64,000 nucleotides of DNA. Origin: Micavibrio sp. UBA7657. GTDB taxonomy: Bacteria > Pseudomonadota > Alphaproteobacteria > Micavibrionales > Micavibrionaceae. Both the position numbers and the translations under genes were made by a program. Under the pieces are notes generated by a model. That model had not been told where the DNA came from. It searched no databases and worked only from the letters and a program-made list of their open reading frames with translations. The stretch is from positions 124,001 to 188,000 of the forward strand of contig DLHX01000012.1 in NCBI GenBank assembly GCA_002483465.1, read 5' to 3'. Below are positions 7,945 through 16,529 of this stretch, piece by piece. Each line of letters starts with the position of its first letter. Positions within the stretch are counted from its first letter, which is position 1.

Positions 7945-8546
7945 AACCGTTTAAAAAGCTTTCTGCGATTGCCGCGCCGCTGCCGATGATCAATGTCGAT
8001 ACCGACGTGATCATCCCGAAGCAGTTCCTGCGCACGATCAAGCGCAGCGGGCTTGGCAAATCGGCGTTCTTCGATATCCGCTATAACGAAGACGGCAGCG
8101 AGAAGCCGGATTTCGTGCTGAACAAGCCCGCCTACCGCAATGCCGAGATTTTAATTACCGGCGCGAATTTCGGTTGTGGTTCATCACGCGAACATGCGCC
8201 GTGGGCACTGCTCGATTTCGGCATACGCTGCGTCATCGCCGCGAGCTATTCCGACATTTTCTACAGCAACTGTTTCAAGAACGGCATTCTCCCCGTCATC
8301 CTGCCGCAGGCACAGATTGACGAATTGATGAAAGAGGCCGAGGAAAATCCCGGCGCGCCCATTGAAGTCGATCTTGAGAAACAGGTCGTGACGCGCGGGA
8401 ACAAGTTTTCCTTCCCGTTTGAAGTAGACAGCTTCCGCAAGCACTGCCTTGTGAACGGGCTTGACGATATCGGCCTGACGCTTCAGAAAGAAGCGCATAT
8501 TTCTTCGTTTGAAAAAGACACAAAATCGAAACGCCCCTGGATTTGA
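7941..8546 (+). CDS. leuD: 3-isopropylmalate dehydratase small subunit LeuD
   Basis: Small (swivel-domain) subunit of isopropylmalate isomerase. The 201 residues include DTDVIIPKQFLRTIKRSG near the start and the substrate-binding ITGANFGCGSSREHAPWAL. It begins with GTG at 7941 overlapping the stop of the HD-domain gene by four bases. Its end is close to leuB, consistent with one leuC-HD-leuD-leuB transcript. Confidence 0.97.
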   Translation: MKPFKKLSAIAAPLPMINVDTDVIIPKQFLRTIKRSGLGKSAFFDIRYNEDGSEKPDFVLNKPAYRNAEILITGANFGCGSSREHAPWALLDFGIRCVIAASYSDIFYSNCFKNGILPVILPQAQIDELMKEAEENPGAPIEVDLEKQVVTRGNKFSFPFEVDSFRKHCLVNGLDDIGLTLQKEAHISSFEKDTKSKRPWI

Positions 8547-8556
8547 GGAAAGAATA

Positions 8557-9654
8557 ATGGCGAAGACACTCATGTTATTGCCCGGTGATGGCATTGGCCC
8601 GGAAGTGATGGTGGAAACCCGTAAAATTATTGAGTGGGCGAATACGCGCGGCGCGGAAATCAAGATCAAGGAAGGCCTGGTCGGCGGCGCGTCTTACGAT
8701 GCGTTCGGAAAGCCGCTCAGCGATGAAACGCTGAAGCTCTGCCGGGAATGCGATGCGATTCTGCTCGGCGCCGTCGGCGGCCCGAAATGGAATAACGTTG
8801 ATTATACGGTACGGCCAGAAGCAGGCCTGCTCCGCCTCAGGAAAGAGCTCGACCTGTTCGCGAATTTGCGCCCGGCGATTGTTTTCGATGCGCTGATTGA
8901 TGCGTCGACGCTGAAGCCTGAAATCGTCAAAGGCCTCGATATATTGATCGTCCGCGAACTGACCGGCGGCGTTTATTTCGGCGAGCCGCGCGGGATCGAG
9001 ACCCTCAGCAATGGCGAGCGCCGGGGCTTCAACACACAAACCTATACCTCCTCCGAGATCAAGCGCGTCGGACGCGTGGCGTTCGAACTCGCGCGCAAAC
9101 GCCGTGGCAAGGTCACGTCCTGCGAAAAAGCCAATGTCATGGAATCCGGCAAGCTCTGGCGCGAGGAAATCACCGCCCTGCATGCTGAATATAAAGACGT
9201 CCAGCTTGAGCATATGTATGCCGATAACTGCGCGATGCAGCTCCTCCGCAACCCGTCGCAATTCGATGTGATCGTTACCGACAATTTGTTCGGCGATATT
9301 TTGTCGGATGAGGCCGCAATGCTTACAGGTTCGCTCGGCATGCTGCCTTCCGCCGCTTTGGGCGCGCCGGGATCGCCGGGTCTGTACGAGCCCGTGCATG
9401 GCTCCGCCCCCGATATCGCGGGGCAAGGCAAGGCCAACCCGCTGGCGACCATCCTCAGCTTTTCGATGTGCCTGCGTTATTCGCTGGCGCAACCTGCCCT
9501 TGCCGATGCGATTGAAGAGGCCGTACGCAGCGTGCTGGATAAAGGCATTCGCACCGCCGATATCATGGCGAAGGGCAGCCGCGAGGTTTCGACGTCAGGT
9601 ATAGGCGATGCGTTGATTGCGGAATTGAAAACCGCCGAAAGTAAAGCAGCTTAA
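8557..9654 (+). CDS. leuB: 3-isopropylmalate dehydrogenase LeuB
   Basis: Oxidatively decarboxylates 3-isopropylmalate to 2-ketoisocaproate with NAD+. The 365 residues start MAKTLMLLPGDGIGPEVM and contain LVGGASYDAFG, VRELTGGVYFGEPR, the substrate-binding ENVM-type region (CEKANVMESGKLW), VTDNLFGDILSDEAAML and the NAD-binding GSAPDIAGQGKANPLATI. ATG 8557 is preferred over an upstream in-frame ATG that would overlap leuD because GAGGAA lies just before it and the family N-terminus starts there. Last gene of the leu operon. Confidence 0.97.
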   Translation: MAKTLMLLPGDGIGPEVMVETRKIIEWANTRGAEIKIKEGLVGGASYDAFGKPLSDETLKLCRECDAILLGAVGGPKWNNVDYTVRPEAGLLRLRKELDLFANLRPAIVFDALIDASTLKPEIVKGLDILIVRELTGGVYFGEPRGIETLSNGERRGFNTQTYTSSEIKRVGRVAFELARKRRGKVTSCEKANVMESGKLWREEITALHAEYKDVQLEHMYADNCAMQLLRNPSQFDVIVTDNLFGDILSDEAAMLTGSLGMLPSAALGAPGSPGLYEPVHGSAPDIAGQGKANPLATILSFSMCLRYSLAQPALADAIEEAVRSVLDKGIRTADIMAKGSREVSTSGIGDALIAELKTAESKAA

Positions 9655-9655
9655 C

Positions 9656-9744
9656 CGTCATTGCGAGGAGGCTTTTGCCGACGAAGCAATCCATTTTATT
9701 TTTCTGGATTGCTTCCCCCGGCTTTCGCCGGGGTCGCAATGACG
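9656..9744. repeat. Intergenic palindromic repeat (CGTCATTGCGAGGAGG type)
   Basis: Starts CGTCATTGCGAGGAGGC with GACGAAGCAATCCA and ends with the mirror TGGATTGCTTCC...CGCAATGACG, so the outer arms are inverted copies. Same family of ends as the elements at 58264 and (half copy) 56943. It lies directly after the leuB stop. Confidence 0.8.
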
Positions 9745-9756
9745 GAGGGAATAAAA

Positions 9757-9780
9757 AAAGGGCCCCCGCAGGGGCCCTTT
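9757..9780 (-). terminator. Rho-independent terminator of the pilin gene
   Basis: AAAGGGCCCC (9757-9766) pairs perfectly with GGGGCCCTTT (9771-9780) around CGCA. On the minus strand the stem is followed by seven T residues, so it works best for the pilin transcript coming from 9805. On the plus strand only three T follow, making it a weaker stop for leuB. Confidence 0.8.
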
Positions 9781-9804
9781 CAAATCCGGTTAGCTCAAGA
9801 ATAA

Positions 9805-10542
9805 TTAACCCTGGATTCTGGTGAACAGTCCGCAGGTGTTACCGGCGTTAACTTCGGCATATGCCGCAGCCGTGCCGCACGTTGCGCCGCCATAAGCTCT
9901 GGTCGAGCCCGCGCCAGGAACACCGTCATCAAGCTTGGTGTCGATACGCTGTGCTTGGTTCGGCGTCAGTGAAGCCGCAGGAGCAGCGCCCGGAGTTTGC
10001 GTCATCGTCAGGTACAGACCCTGGCTGACGCCCGTTGCGTTGATGATGCCTGCAAATTCAGCTGCAGTACCTGCCGTAGCGCTACCGATATGGAAGCCAC
10101 CATTGACTTTCGCTTCGGGATACAACGATCCCCAGGCAGCCGCGCCGCCGTTCGGATCGATGTTCGCGATCAGGTCGGCAATCGAAAGATGGACGAAGTA
10201 TCTGGTCGCTTCGCCAGCAGGTGTAGCACCCGGCGTTGTGTTGAGGATACCGTTGCCTGAACCGGCGATGTTGCATCCGCCGACAGCTGTGCAGTTAGGC
10301 AATCTTGTGGCAGGAGTCAGCAAGTCGCCCGGCAGTGCGTCATATTTGTCGCGGAATGTCGAGGTTGCCGCGTCCAAAGCTTTTACCTGGGAGACCGTCG
10401 CGCCGACTTCGGCGTTGGCGATCAGTTCCTGGCCCTTCAGAATACCGCCGATCAAAAGACCGATGATAATCATCACGATCGCCAGTTCGACGAGGGTAAA
10501 GCCTCGTTCCGAGCGGCGATTTTTCAATTCCATAGTATCCAT
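9805..10542 (-). CDS. Type IV prepilin (major pilin candidate)
   Basis: A 245-residue type IV prepilin. A 14-residue basic leader ends in Gly14, prepilin peptidase would cut before Phe15, and the mature N-terminus FTLVELAIVMIIIGLLIGGI has Glu at position 5 and the hydrophobic alpha1 helix. The globular part has two likely disulfide loops (NCTAVGGCN and ATCGT...NTCGLF). AGGAGA precedes the ATG. It is a single-gene unit with its own terminator, and is separated from the rest of the pilus locus by 213 bp. Major pilin is the likely role; a minor pilin is possible because this length exceeds the usual 140-170. Confidence 0.9.
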   Translation of the reverse strand: MDTMELKNRRSERGFTLVELAIVMIIIGLLIGGILKGQELIANAEVGATVSQVKALDAATSTFRDKYDALPGDLLTPATRLPNCTAVGGCNIAGSGNGILNTTPGATPAGEATRYFVHLSIADLIANIDPNGGAAAWGSLYPEAKVNGGFHIGSATAGTAAEFAGIINATGVSQGLYLTMTQTPGAAPAASLTPNQAQRIDTKLDDGVPGAGSTRAYGGATCGTAAAYAEVNAGNTCGLFTRIQG

Positions 10543-10755
10543 ATACTGGTTCTCCTTAGTTGGTTAAAATCAAGAGTTGTTAGGAAGGGGTGGTAGAGAG
10601 GGGTAGTTCAAACCCCTAAAACTATACACAGATTTATCCCCTCGAAATAGCCCTATCCTTTGATTTTTGACCGATTCTCTAAATAAAACCTTAAAAATCA
10701 GGCACGTACAGTGTCAGTTTGACAAGGTGATATCCCATAAAAACGTTGTAAAAGC

Positions 10756-11790
10756 TTAGGCGGCTATATCCTGCCGGAATTGCCCCGGGGAGCTGCCTGT
10801 AAGCTCCTTAAAGACCCGGTTAAAGGTCGCCAAGGAATTGAAACCCACCTCCCCGGCCACGGTCCGGACGCTGGCATCGGTCTCTTTAAGCATCCTTTTG
10901 GCGTCCTCTATACGGTGCTCGTTCATGAGCTGGGGGAAGGTCTTGCTGAAGTGAAGGTTAATGATCCGGGACAGGGCCGCCTCGGAAACTTCACACTCCC
11001 GGGCTAGATCAGCCCTGGAATAGGCCGGTTCGTGATACACCTTCTCCAGGCTCATCAGGCTTTCGATCCTGCGGGCGATTTCGAGGTCCCGGGCCGTAAG
11101 TATGTCGGGGCCTATATCGGACAGCATGACCGCCTGCGGGTATATCCGGAACAGGCTGGTGCCCACCAGGTAAACAAAGCCAAGCCCGAGAACCGTCCGT
11201 ACCAACAGCGCATTTTCCGCATAGGCAGGGTTGAGACTGAGCATCATGACGCCCAGCATGAAGATATTGGTAAAAACGAGCGCAAGAATTAGCCAATAGC
11301 GCGCCTTGCCGGTTTTTTCGGAGGTTATGGCGGCGAAAACGTCGCGCTGAAGCCAGATGGCCAGCAGGCTGATACAGCCGGCGATGATGCCGAATATTAT
11401 CAGGGCGGATTGCATTTCAGAGGTGCTTTCCGGGGGCACCATCAAACGTGTGATAAGAAATGCCGCCGGGATTAGCGCCAGAACCCAGAAATGTTTCAGT
11501 TCGGGCGTGCGGCTGATTTGCGCGACCTGGATGACAAGCAAAACACTGAGCGGCGGCCCCAGGAACCATGTCGCCCATTGCAGGTAAAAATAATTATCGA
11601 TGCTGGCGCCGAGGAACCGCTCCGCCGCGTCAGATAAAAATGCGAGCGCGAGGACAAAGAAATATAAAATCGGCAGACCGGCGCGCGACAGGCGCCCTGC
11701 CCTCATGATCATATAGACAAGAAAATAGACGCACTGGGTTACGCCGATGAGCGAGAGAATTTCGGGGATCGTGAACTGCAGTTGTTCCAT
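10756..11790 (-). CDS. Membrane-bound AraC-family transcriptional regulator
   Basis: The first 225 or so of 344 residues form about seven hydrophobic membrane helices (starting ILSLIGVTQCVYFLVYMIM). The C-terminal 100 residues are an AraC/XylS double helix-turn-helix: YSRADLARECEVSEAALSRI and VRTVAGEVGFNSLATFNRVF ending SPGQFRQ. So it is a DNA-binding regulator anchored in the inner membrane. It is the last gene of a tight run (secretin, ABC permease, TPR-like protein, regulator) with 3 bases between it and the gene before. It may control the adjacent pilin or the ABC genes; the target is not visible. Confidence 0.85.
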   Translation of the reverse strand: MEQLQFTIPEILSLIGVTQCVYFLVYMIMRAGRLSRAGLPILYFFVLALAFLSDAAERFLGASIDNYFYLQWATWFLGPPLSVLLVIQVAQISRTPELKHFWVLALIPAAFLITRLMVPPESTSEMQSALIIFGIIAGCISLLAIWLQRDVFAAITSEKTGKARYWLILALVFTNIFMLGVMMLSLNPAYAENALLVRTVLGLGFVYLVGTSLFRIYPQAVMLSDIGPDILTARDLEIARRIESLMSLEKVYHEPAYSRADLARECEVSEAALSRIINLHFSKTFPQLMNEHRIEDAKRMLKETDASVRTVAGEVGFNSLATFNRVFKELTGSSPGQFRQDIAA

Positions 11791-11793
11791 TGC

Positions 11794-12519
11794 CTACATA
11801 TCCTGGCAGACCGGATCGTTTTTGGCCTGCGCCTCGTCGAGAATGCGCTTGCAGATATAATATTGCATGGCGTTCATTTCCTCACGCGGCAGGCTGTGCT
11901 GCCCGCTGCGCATAATTTCAATCATTATATCATAGGCGGCCTGCTTGTCGCCTTCCGCGTTACGCACAAAAGCGGGCATTTGCTTCGTCCAGACGGGAAG
12001 ATCGGAGCGCGGAATGGACGCAAGCTCCTGCGCCCAGAGATAAGCCTTGTCTAAATCTTTTATTTTATAACGTGCGAGATATATCGCCTGCGCAAGCCAG
12101 CGCCACCTGTGGCCTTCCGTGCTGTTGCCTACATCGTGAAGATATTGGGCGAGTGGGACAAGCTGTGCCGGATTATCGGTAGAGCTGAAATAAAAAGCAG
12201 CCAAAATGGAGACGAAATTGGCGTGTGGATCCATTTTTTGAGCAAGCCTGAACCATTCCGTCAGGCGATCATAATCGTAATCCCTGAATGCTGTCGTCCG
12301 TCCGCCCGTATCGCCCAGGTTCTGAAGCATCACCCCCATTGTGCGGTAGGCGAATTGCCGGTCGCCAAGCGCAAAAGCGGCGGCACCGTTTTCACTCGGA
12401 ACCTGCGGCACGTTCAGCCAGCGCGCTTGCTCGGTACGGACCTGCAGCCATGCCAGAACCTGCAGCGCGATCACGAGAGCAAAAAAAGCATACAAAATAT
12501 ATTGCCGTGCGACGGGCAT
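11794..12519 (-). CDS. Membrane-anchored TPR-like protein in the pilus/ABC operon
   Basis: A 241-residue protein with one N-terminal membrane anchor (YILYAFFALVIALQVLAWLQV, about 7-27) and a periplasmic alpha-helical part that looks like tetratricopeptide-type helical pairs (RWRWLAQAIYLARYKIKDLDKAYLWAQELA). The start at 12519 is chosen because its ATG shares a base with the stop of the permease gene (TAATG). In myxobacterial pilus loci the ABC pair PilH/PilI is accompanied by the accessory PilG; this protein could fill that place by position, but I see no sequence proof. Confidence 0.75.
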   Translation of the reverse strand: MPVARQYILYAFFALVIALQVLAWLQVRTEQARWLNVPQVPSENGAAAFALGDRQFAYRTMGVMLQNLGDTGGRTTAFRDYDYDRLTEWFRLAQKMDPHANFVSILAAFYFSSTDNPAQLVPLAQYLHDVGNSTEGHRWRWLAQAIYLARYKIKDLDKAYLWAQELASIPRSDLPVWTKQMPAFVRNAEGDKQAAYDIMIEIMRSGQHSLPREEMNAMQYYICKRILDEAQAKNDPVCQDM

Positions 12520-13277
12520 TAGAACTGCCTTCGGACAAGATCGATCAGGGCGGCGGTGATGATGAGAATTGTGAATATTGCGGCCTGCAATAAAATCGAA
12601 CTGATTTCGACGGACTGGCCGTAAATCAGCCACGATGTCTGGGCCATAAGATCAAGGCGCGGCATGACCGCTGAAATAGCCTGCAGGATATATTCCATGA
12701 GATTATAAATGACAGTGCCCTTGCCGGTGGAATCGATGATGCCAAGCAACTGGCCCATCAGTCGCGCAAGAATATAAAACCCGGCGGTCGCCGTGGCAGC
12801 GGTGGCGGCGCTCGAAAGGATCATCGAAAAAAACAGCGCGGCATTCACCATGACGATGTTTTCAAAGGCGAGGCTGACTGCCCATGATATATGGCTGGGG
12901 CCAAATAAATTGCCGCCGATGATATAAAGGCAAAGGGTTTGCGCGGCGGCCATGCCTAGTGCGAGTAATGAAAGCCCGGCGGCATAAGAGAGCAAAAACT
13001 CGACGCGGCTGACGGGGCGCGAGAGGATAAAATCGACATCGCGGGCATCGAAGGAACGGCGGATGAAGAAAACGGTGAAAAGAACAAGGCCGAGAACACC
13101 TGCTAGGCGCAACCCCGCGCCTGCAAACACCATGGCAAATTGCTGTTTTTCAGCGATGGCGGCTGAGCCGAGAAAAACGGCGAGGCTGGTGCCGACGACA
13201 AGCGTGATGATCATCGCCATCACAAGCCTGTCCCTGAGAGCTGCGGTCAGGACATAGAGGACGAGAGGCCGGGACAT
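12519..13277 (-). CDS. ABC-2 type transporter permease (PilI-like by context)
   Basis: A 252-residue integral membrane protein with six hydrophobic segments, including LVMAMIITLVVGTSLAVFL and GVLGLVLFTVFFIRRSF, with a cytoplasmic DARDVDFILSRPVSRVEFLL stretch typical of ABC-2 permeases that face the ATPase. It lies 16 bp after the secretin gene and has no ATPase next to it; the only ABC ATPase nearby is at 19791-20522 in the same pilus block. Together they recall PilH/PilI of Myxococcus, needed for pilus assembly. Substrate unknown. Confidence 0.8.
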   Translation of the reverse strand: MSRPLVLYVLTAALRDRLVMAMIITLVVGTSLAVFLGSAAIAEKQQFAMVFAGAGLRLAGVLGLVLFTVFFIRRSFDARDVDFILSRPVSRVEFLLSYAAGLSLLALGMAAAQTLCLYIIGGNLFGPSHISWAVSLAFENIVMVNAALFFSMILSSAATAATATAGFYILARLMGQLLGIIDSTGKGTVIYNLMEYILQAISAVMPRLDLMAQTSWLIYGQSVEISSILLQAAIFTILIITAALIDLVRRQF

Positions 13278-13293
13278 GGATCAAGTCCATCGG

Positions 13294-15261
13294 TTAAAGC
13301 TTGAAGGGACGGCGATCTCCAGAGAAGCCGCGGTAAAGGTCGCGGTCTGTGTCATGAATGGAGTCCTCGGGCGAAGCCAGGATGGTCGCCTTGAGGAAGA
13401 TCACCAGTTCTGTTTTGCGCACGAGGTCATTATGTTGACGGAATAAAGCTCCGACAACAGGTAGCTCGCTCACGACCGGAACGCCTTCCTGAATACCTTC
13501 AGTGCGGTCCTGTAACAATCCACCCATCACAATCGCCTGGCCAGAACGCGCCTGGATGACAGAGTCTATTTCCTGCACGTTCAGTTCGGGAACCAGCGAT
13601 TCAACGCCTTCAATACCGTTGGCCGCCGTTACGTACTGAACTGCCGGGTCGGGCCTCTGGGCGATAACGCGCGTGATCGTCGGACGGACCGCCATCGCAA
13701 CTGTTCCCTTATCAAGATTGATCGAAGGCTGGACGTTGATGATAACGCCCTCGGGAACGTTCCTGATGTCGCTGTCGATATCGACTTGCGATACGCCCTC
13801 GTCCGTCGTGACATCGATGTCGATATCGAAGAAGACGCGGTTGTTGGAAACGTTCAGGACAGCTGACTGGTTGTTCAGCACGGTCAGGCGCGGGCTGGCC
13901 AGTGCACGTACGTTACCGAATGCCGATATGGCCTGGATAAGCGCCTGTGCATCGTTGCCGATGTAACCGAGCCCGAAGTTAGAAAGCTGGTCACTCGTGG
14001 TGAGGTCAGCGCGTGTCGGGATGTTACGCAGGGAAAGGGCGCCGTTTGTTGCTCCCACAGCGGGAATGACATCCAGACCTAATGCCCCAGTACCAGCCTC
14101 AAACAAATTGGACGTACCATATTGAAAGAGACCTTCGCCGCTGTCGGTCAGCAGGCGCCAGTCGATGCCCGTCGCATGTTCGTCGGTCAACGCCACTTCC
14201 AGCACTTTCGCTTCGATCAAAACCTGGGCGGTGACAGCACGGCGAACCAGCTTGAGGTATTCTTCGACCTCTTTCTGGGCGCGCTGCGGCGCATAAACGT
14301 TGATCAAGCCTGCCTGTCTGTTGAGCGTGAAGGTCGGCAACATAGGATCATTCTCAGGTGCCGGGGCTCCGCCATTGGCAGCGGCCTCTTCCTCTTCGGT
14401 CGGCAAAGACTGGACATTTAGCACGGCCTGCGGCGCCTGTGCCTGAACATTGACGCCTTCGCTGCCGGAAACAGGATTGCCCTGCTCGTCCGTCGCTGCA
14501 ACGGCCTGGACGTTCGGGTTTTGCTCGGTCGCGGTTATGCGCGGGTCGCGCCGAGTGCGCAGAACGGCGCCTTCGGCAGAACCAAGAATTTGCTGAATGT
14601 TGACTTCAAGCTCGCCCCAGAAGTCGGCTTCGCTGGAGGAACTGGCTTCAAAGCTTGAGCCGGTGTCGGCGCCCTCACCCTGGACAACGCCGATGTCGTT
14701 GCGGATATTACCGGTATTGCTCCGGATATAGCTCAGGTAGTCAACTTTATAAACTTTGTTGTAAGGCGTATCGAGTTCGACACGCAGGCGGTCGTTCTCG
14801 AATTTGAAACGGAGACCGGCAATATCGGCAATGCGCTCGACAACCTGGTCGAAGGGCCGCTCGCGGGCGGTGAAGATGATCGATCCCGTGATTCGCGGGT
14901 CAAGCTCGAGATCGTAATCGGCCTGCTGGGCGAGTTCGAACAAAACATCGCGGACAGGCACGGACTGGTTCACCGAAATCGAAACCAGAGGCATAGGCTT
15001 CATATTCGTGTCGGTGGCGGAAATGTAGGGCTGCAGCGTCGGGATGCCGGCGCCCGCAAATGAATCGGCGCCTTCGTCTTCAACATCAGGCAGGCGGGGT
15101 GCAAGACCATCGCGGAAGTCCTGGGTTTCCATGTCCGCGGCGCGATCGGCTTTCAACTGATTCCGTGCCATATCGCAGCTGGCGGTTGCGAAGCCAACCA
15201 TAAGCAACGCTGGTAAAACCAAAGCAAGCCTTTGAGTTTTAATCTTTTTTTGCTGTGTCAT
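13294..15261 (-). CDS. Type IV pilus/type II-like outer-membrane secretin (PilQ/MshL-like)
   Basis: Outer-membrane channel through which the pilus leaves the cell. The 655 residues have a lipoprotein-like signal (LVLPALLMVGFATASC, possible lipidation at the Cys), an STN domain (VSISVNQSVPVRDVLFELA...), a long linker with acidic Pro/Ala-rich sequence, an N1-type domain, and a secretin C-terminus with LASPRLTVLNNQSAVLNV and QIVMGG-type GQAIVMGGLLQDR, VPVVSELPVVGALF. Start at ATG 15261 (MTQQKKIK) puts basic residues right before the hydrophobic stretch; an ATG 15 bases upstream is an alternative. Domain order is closest to MSHA-type MshL. Confidence 0.93.
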   Translation of the reverse strand: MTQQKKIKTQRLALVLPALLMVGFATASCDMARNQLKADRAADMETQDFRDGLAPRLPDVEDEGADSFAGAGIPTLQPYISATDTNMKPMPLVSISVNQSVPVRDVLFELAQQADYDLELDPRITGSIIFTARERPFDQVVERIADIAGLRFKFENDRLRVELDTPYNKVYKVDYLSYIRSNTGNIRNDIGVVQGEGADTGSSFEASSSSEADFWGELEVNIQQILGSAEGAVLRTRRDPRITATEQNPNVQAVAATDEQGNPVSGSEGVNVQAQAPQAVLNVQSLPTEEEEAAANGGAPAPENDPMLPTFTLNRQAGLINVYAPQRAQKEVEEYLKLVRRAVTAQVLIEAKVLEVALTDEHATGIDWRLLTDSGEGLFQYGTSNLFEAGTGALGLDVIPAVGATNGALSLRNIPTRADLTTSDQLSNFGLGYIGNDAQALIQAISAFGNVRALASPRLTVLNNQSAVLNVSNNRVFFDIDIDVTTDEGVSQVDIDSDIRNVPEGVIINVQPSINLDKGTVAMAVRPTITRVIAQRPDPAVQYVTAANGIEGVESLVPELNVQEIDSVIQARSGQAIVMGGLLQDRTEGIQEGVPVVSELPVVGALFRQHNDLVRKTELVIFLKATILASPEDSIHDTDRDLYRGFSGDRRPFKL

Positions 15262-15389
15262 TAGACAGGAACCCATTCAGGATGAAATAAGAAAACGAGG
15301 ACGCGCCATTAGAGGCGACTTTCAATATTAGAACATATCGGTGATGACCAGACAATAGCCATAGTGGGCACTACCCATATGATAAACAC

Positions 15390-16529
15390 TTAATCCTTAA
15401 GAGATATGACGGATGTATCGAAGGATTTAAGAGCTTCGCGGCTGCCGCCCTTTTTGCCGGACAGCTTGATCTGCTGCAGCTTGACCTTGAGGTCGGCCTG
15501 CTTGTCGGAGTTGAGCATGGCGACATCTTCGGTGATGAGGCCCTGCTGATAAAGCTGGAGGAAGGACTGGTCGAAGCTGCACATGCCGAGCGTGCTGTTC
15601 TGCTCCATGACATCCTTGATCTTGTTGATTTCGCCTTTGAGGATGAGCTCGCGCACGTGGCCCTGGTTCAGCATGACCTCGATGGCCGGAACCATGCCGC
15701 CTTCGATAGAAGGCACGAGACGTTGCGAGACAATGGCTTTCAGGTTAACGGACAAATTAAGGCGGATCTGCGAGGCGTAGTCCTCGGGGAAGAAGTTCAC
15801 GATGCGCTCGATGGCCTGGTAGGAGTTCGCCGTGTGAATCGTGGCTAAGCAGAGATGTCCCGTCTCGGCCGAGGTCAAAGCCTGTTCCATAACCTCGCGG
15901 TCGCGGATCTCGCCGACCAGAATAACATCGGGGCGCTGACGCAGGGCATTCTTGAGGGCGATTGCATAAGATTCCGTATCGACGCCGACTTCGCGCTGCG
16001 TGACGACCGATTTTTTATGCTCGTGATAATATTCGATCGGGTCTTCAATCGTAATGATGTGCCCCTCTTCCAGTGCATTGCGGTAATCGACCATGGCTGC
16101 CAGCGTCGTCGACTTGCCCGAACCGGTCATGCCGGTGAGCAGGACGAGACCACGTTTATCCATGGAAAGTTTTTCCAGGATCTTCGGCAGGCGCAGATCC
16201 GCGAAGCTCGGGATTTTTGAAATGATGCGGCGAATGACAAGAGCGGGAAACTGACGCTGACGCAGCGCGTTCAGACGAAAGCGTCCGTAACGTCCCATAT
16301 CGAGGGACGTGTTCAGTTCCATCTGGCTTTCGTAATCGCGTTTCTGACGGGCGGTCAGTACCGTATTAAGAATATTGTTGATGTCATCATGCGTCAGCGG
16401 CTTTTTTTCGAGCGTGACAAAACCCTTTTCCGTCCGAAGAGTCGGCGGATGATTGACGGTCAGATACAGATCACTGGCTTTGTGATCGTTCATCGCGTTG
16501 AGATAGTTGAATATGACGGGTGCGTTCAA
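15390..16529 (-). CDS. pilU: Type IV pilus retraction ATPase paralogue PilU
   Basis: Hexameric secretion ATPase that assists PilT in pilus retraction. The 379 residues carry Walker A GMTGSGKST (about 132-140), the Asp box ITIEDPIEYYHEHKKSVVTQ, Walker B VILVGEIRD and the His box HLCLATIHT; the following QAIERIVNFFPED is characteristic of PilU rather than PilT, and the C-terminus is long as in PilU. It overlaps pilT by four bases (ATGA), so the two are made together. Confidence 0.92.
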   Translation of the reverse strand: MNAPVIFNYLNAMNDHKASDLYLTVNHPPTLRTEKGFVTLEKKPLTHDDINNILNTVLTARQKRDYESQMELNTSLDMGRYGRFRLNALRQRQFPALVIRRIISKIPSFADLRLPKILEKLSMDKRGLVLLTGMTGSGKSTTLAAMVDYRNALEEGHIITIEDPIEYYHEHKKSVVTQREVGVDTESYAIALKNALRQRPDVILVGEIRDREVMEQALTSAETGHLCLATIHTANSYQAIERIVNFFPEDYASQIRLNLSVNLKAIVSQRLVPSIEGGMVPAIEVMLNQGHVRELILKGEINKIKDVMEQNSTLGMCSFDQSFLQLYQQGLITEDVAMLNSDKQADLKVKLQQIKLSGKKGGSREALKSFDTSVISLKD

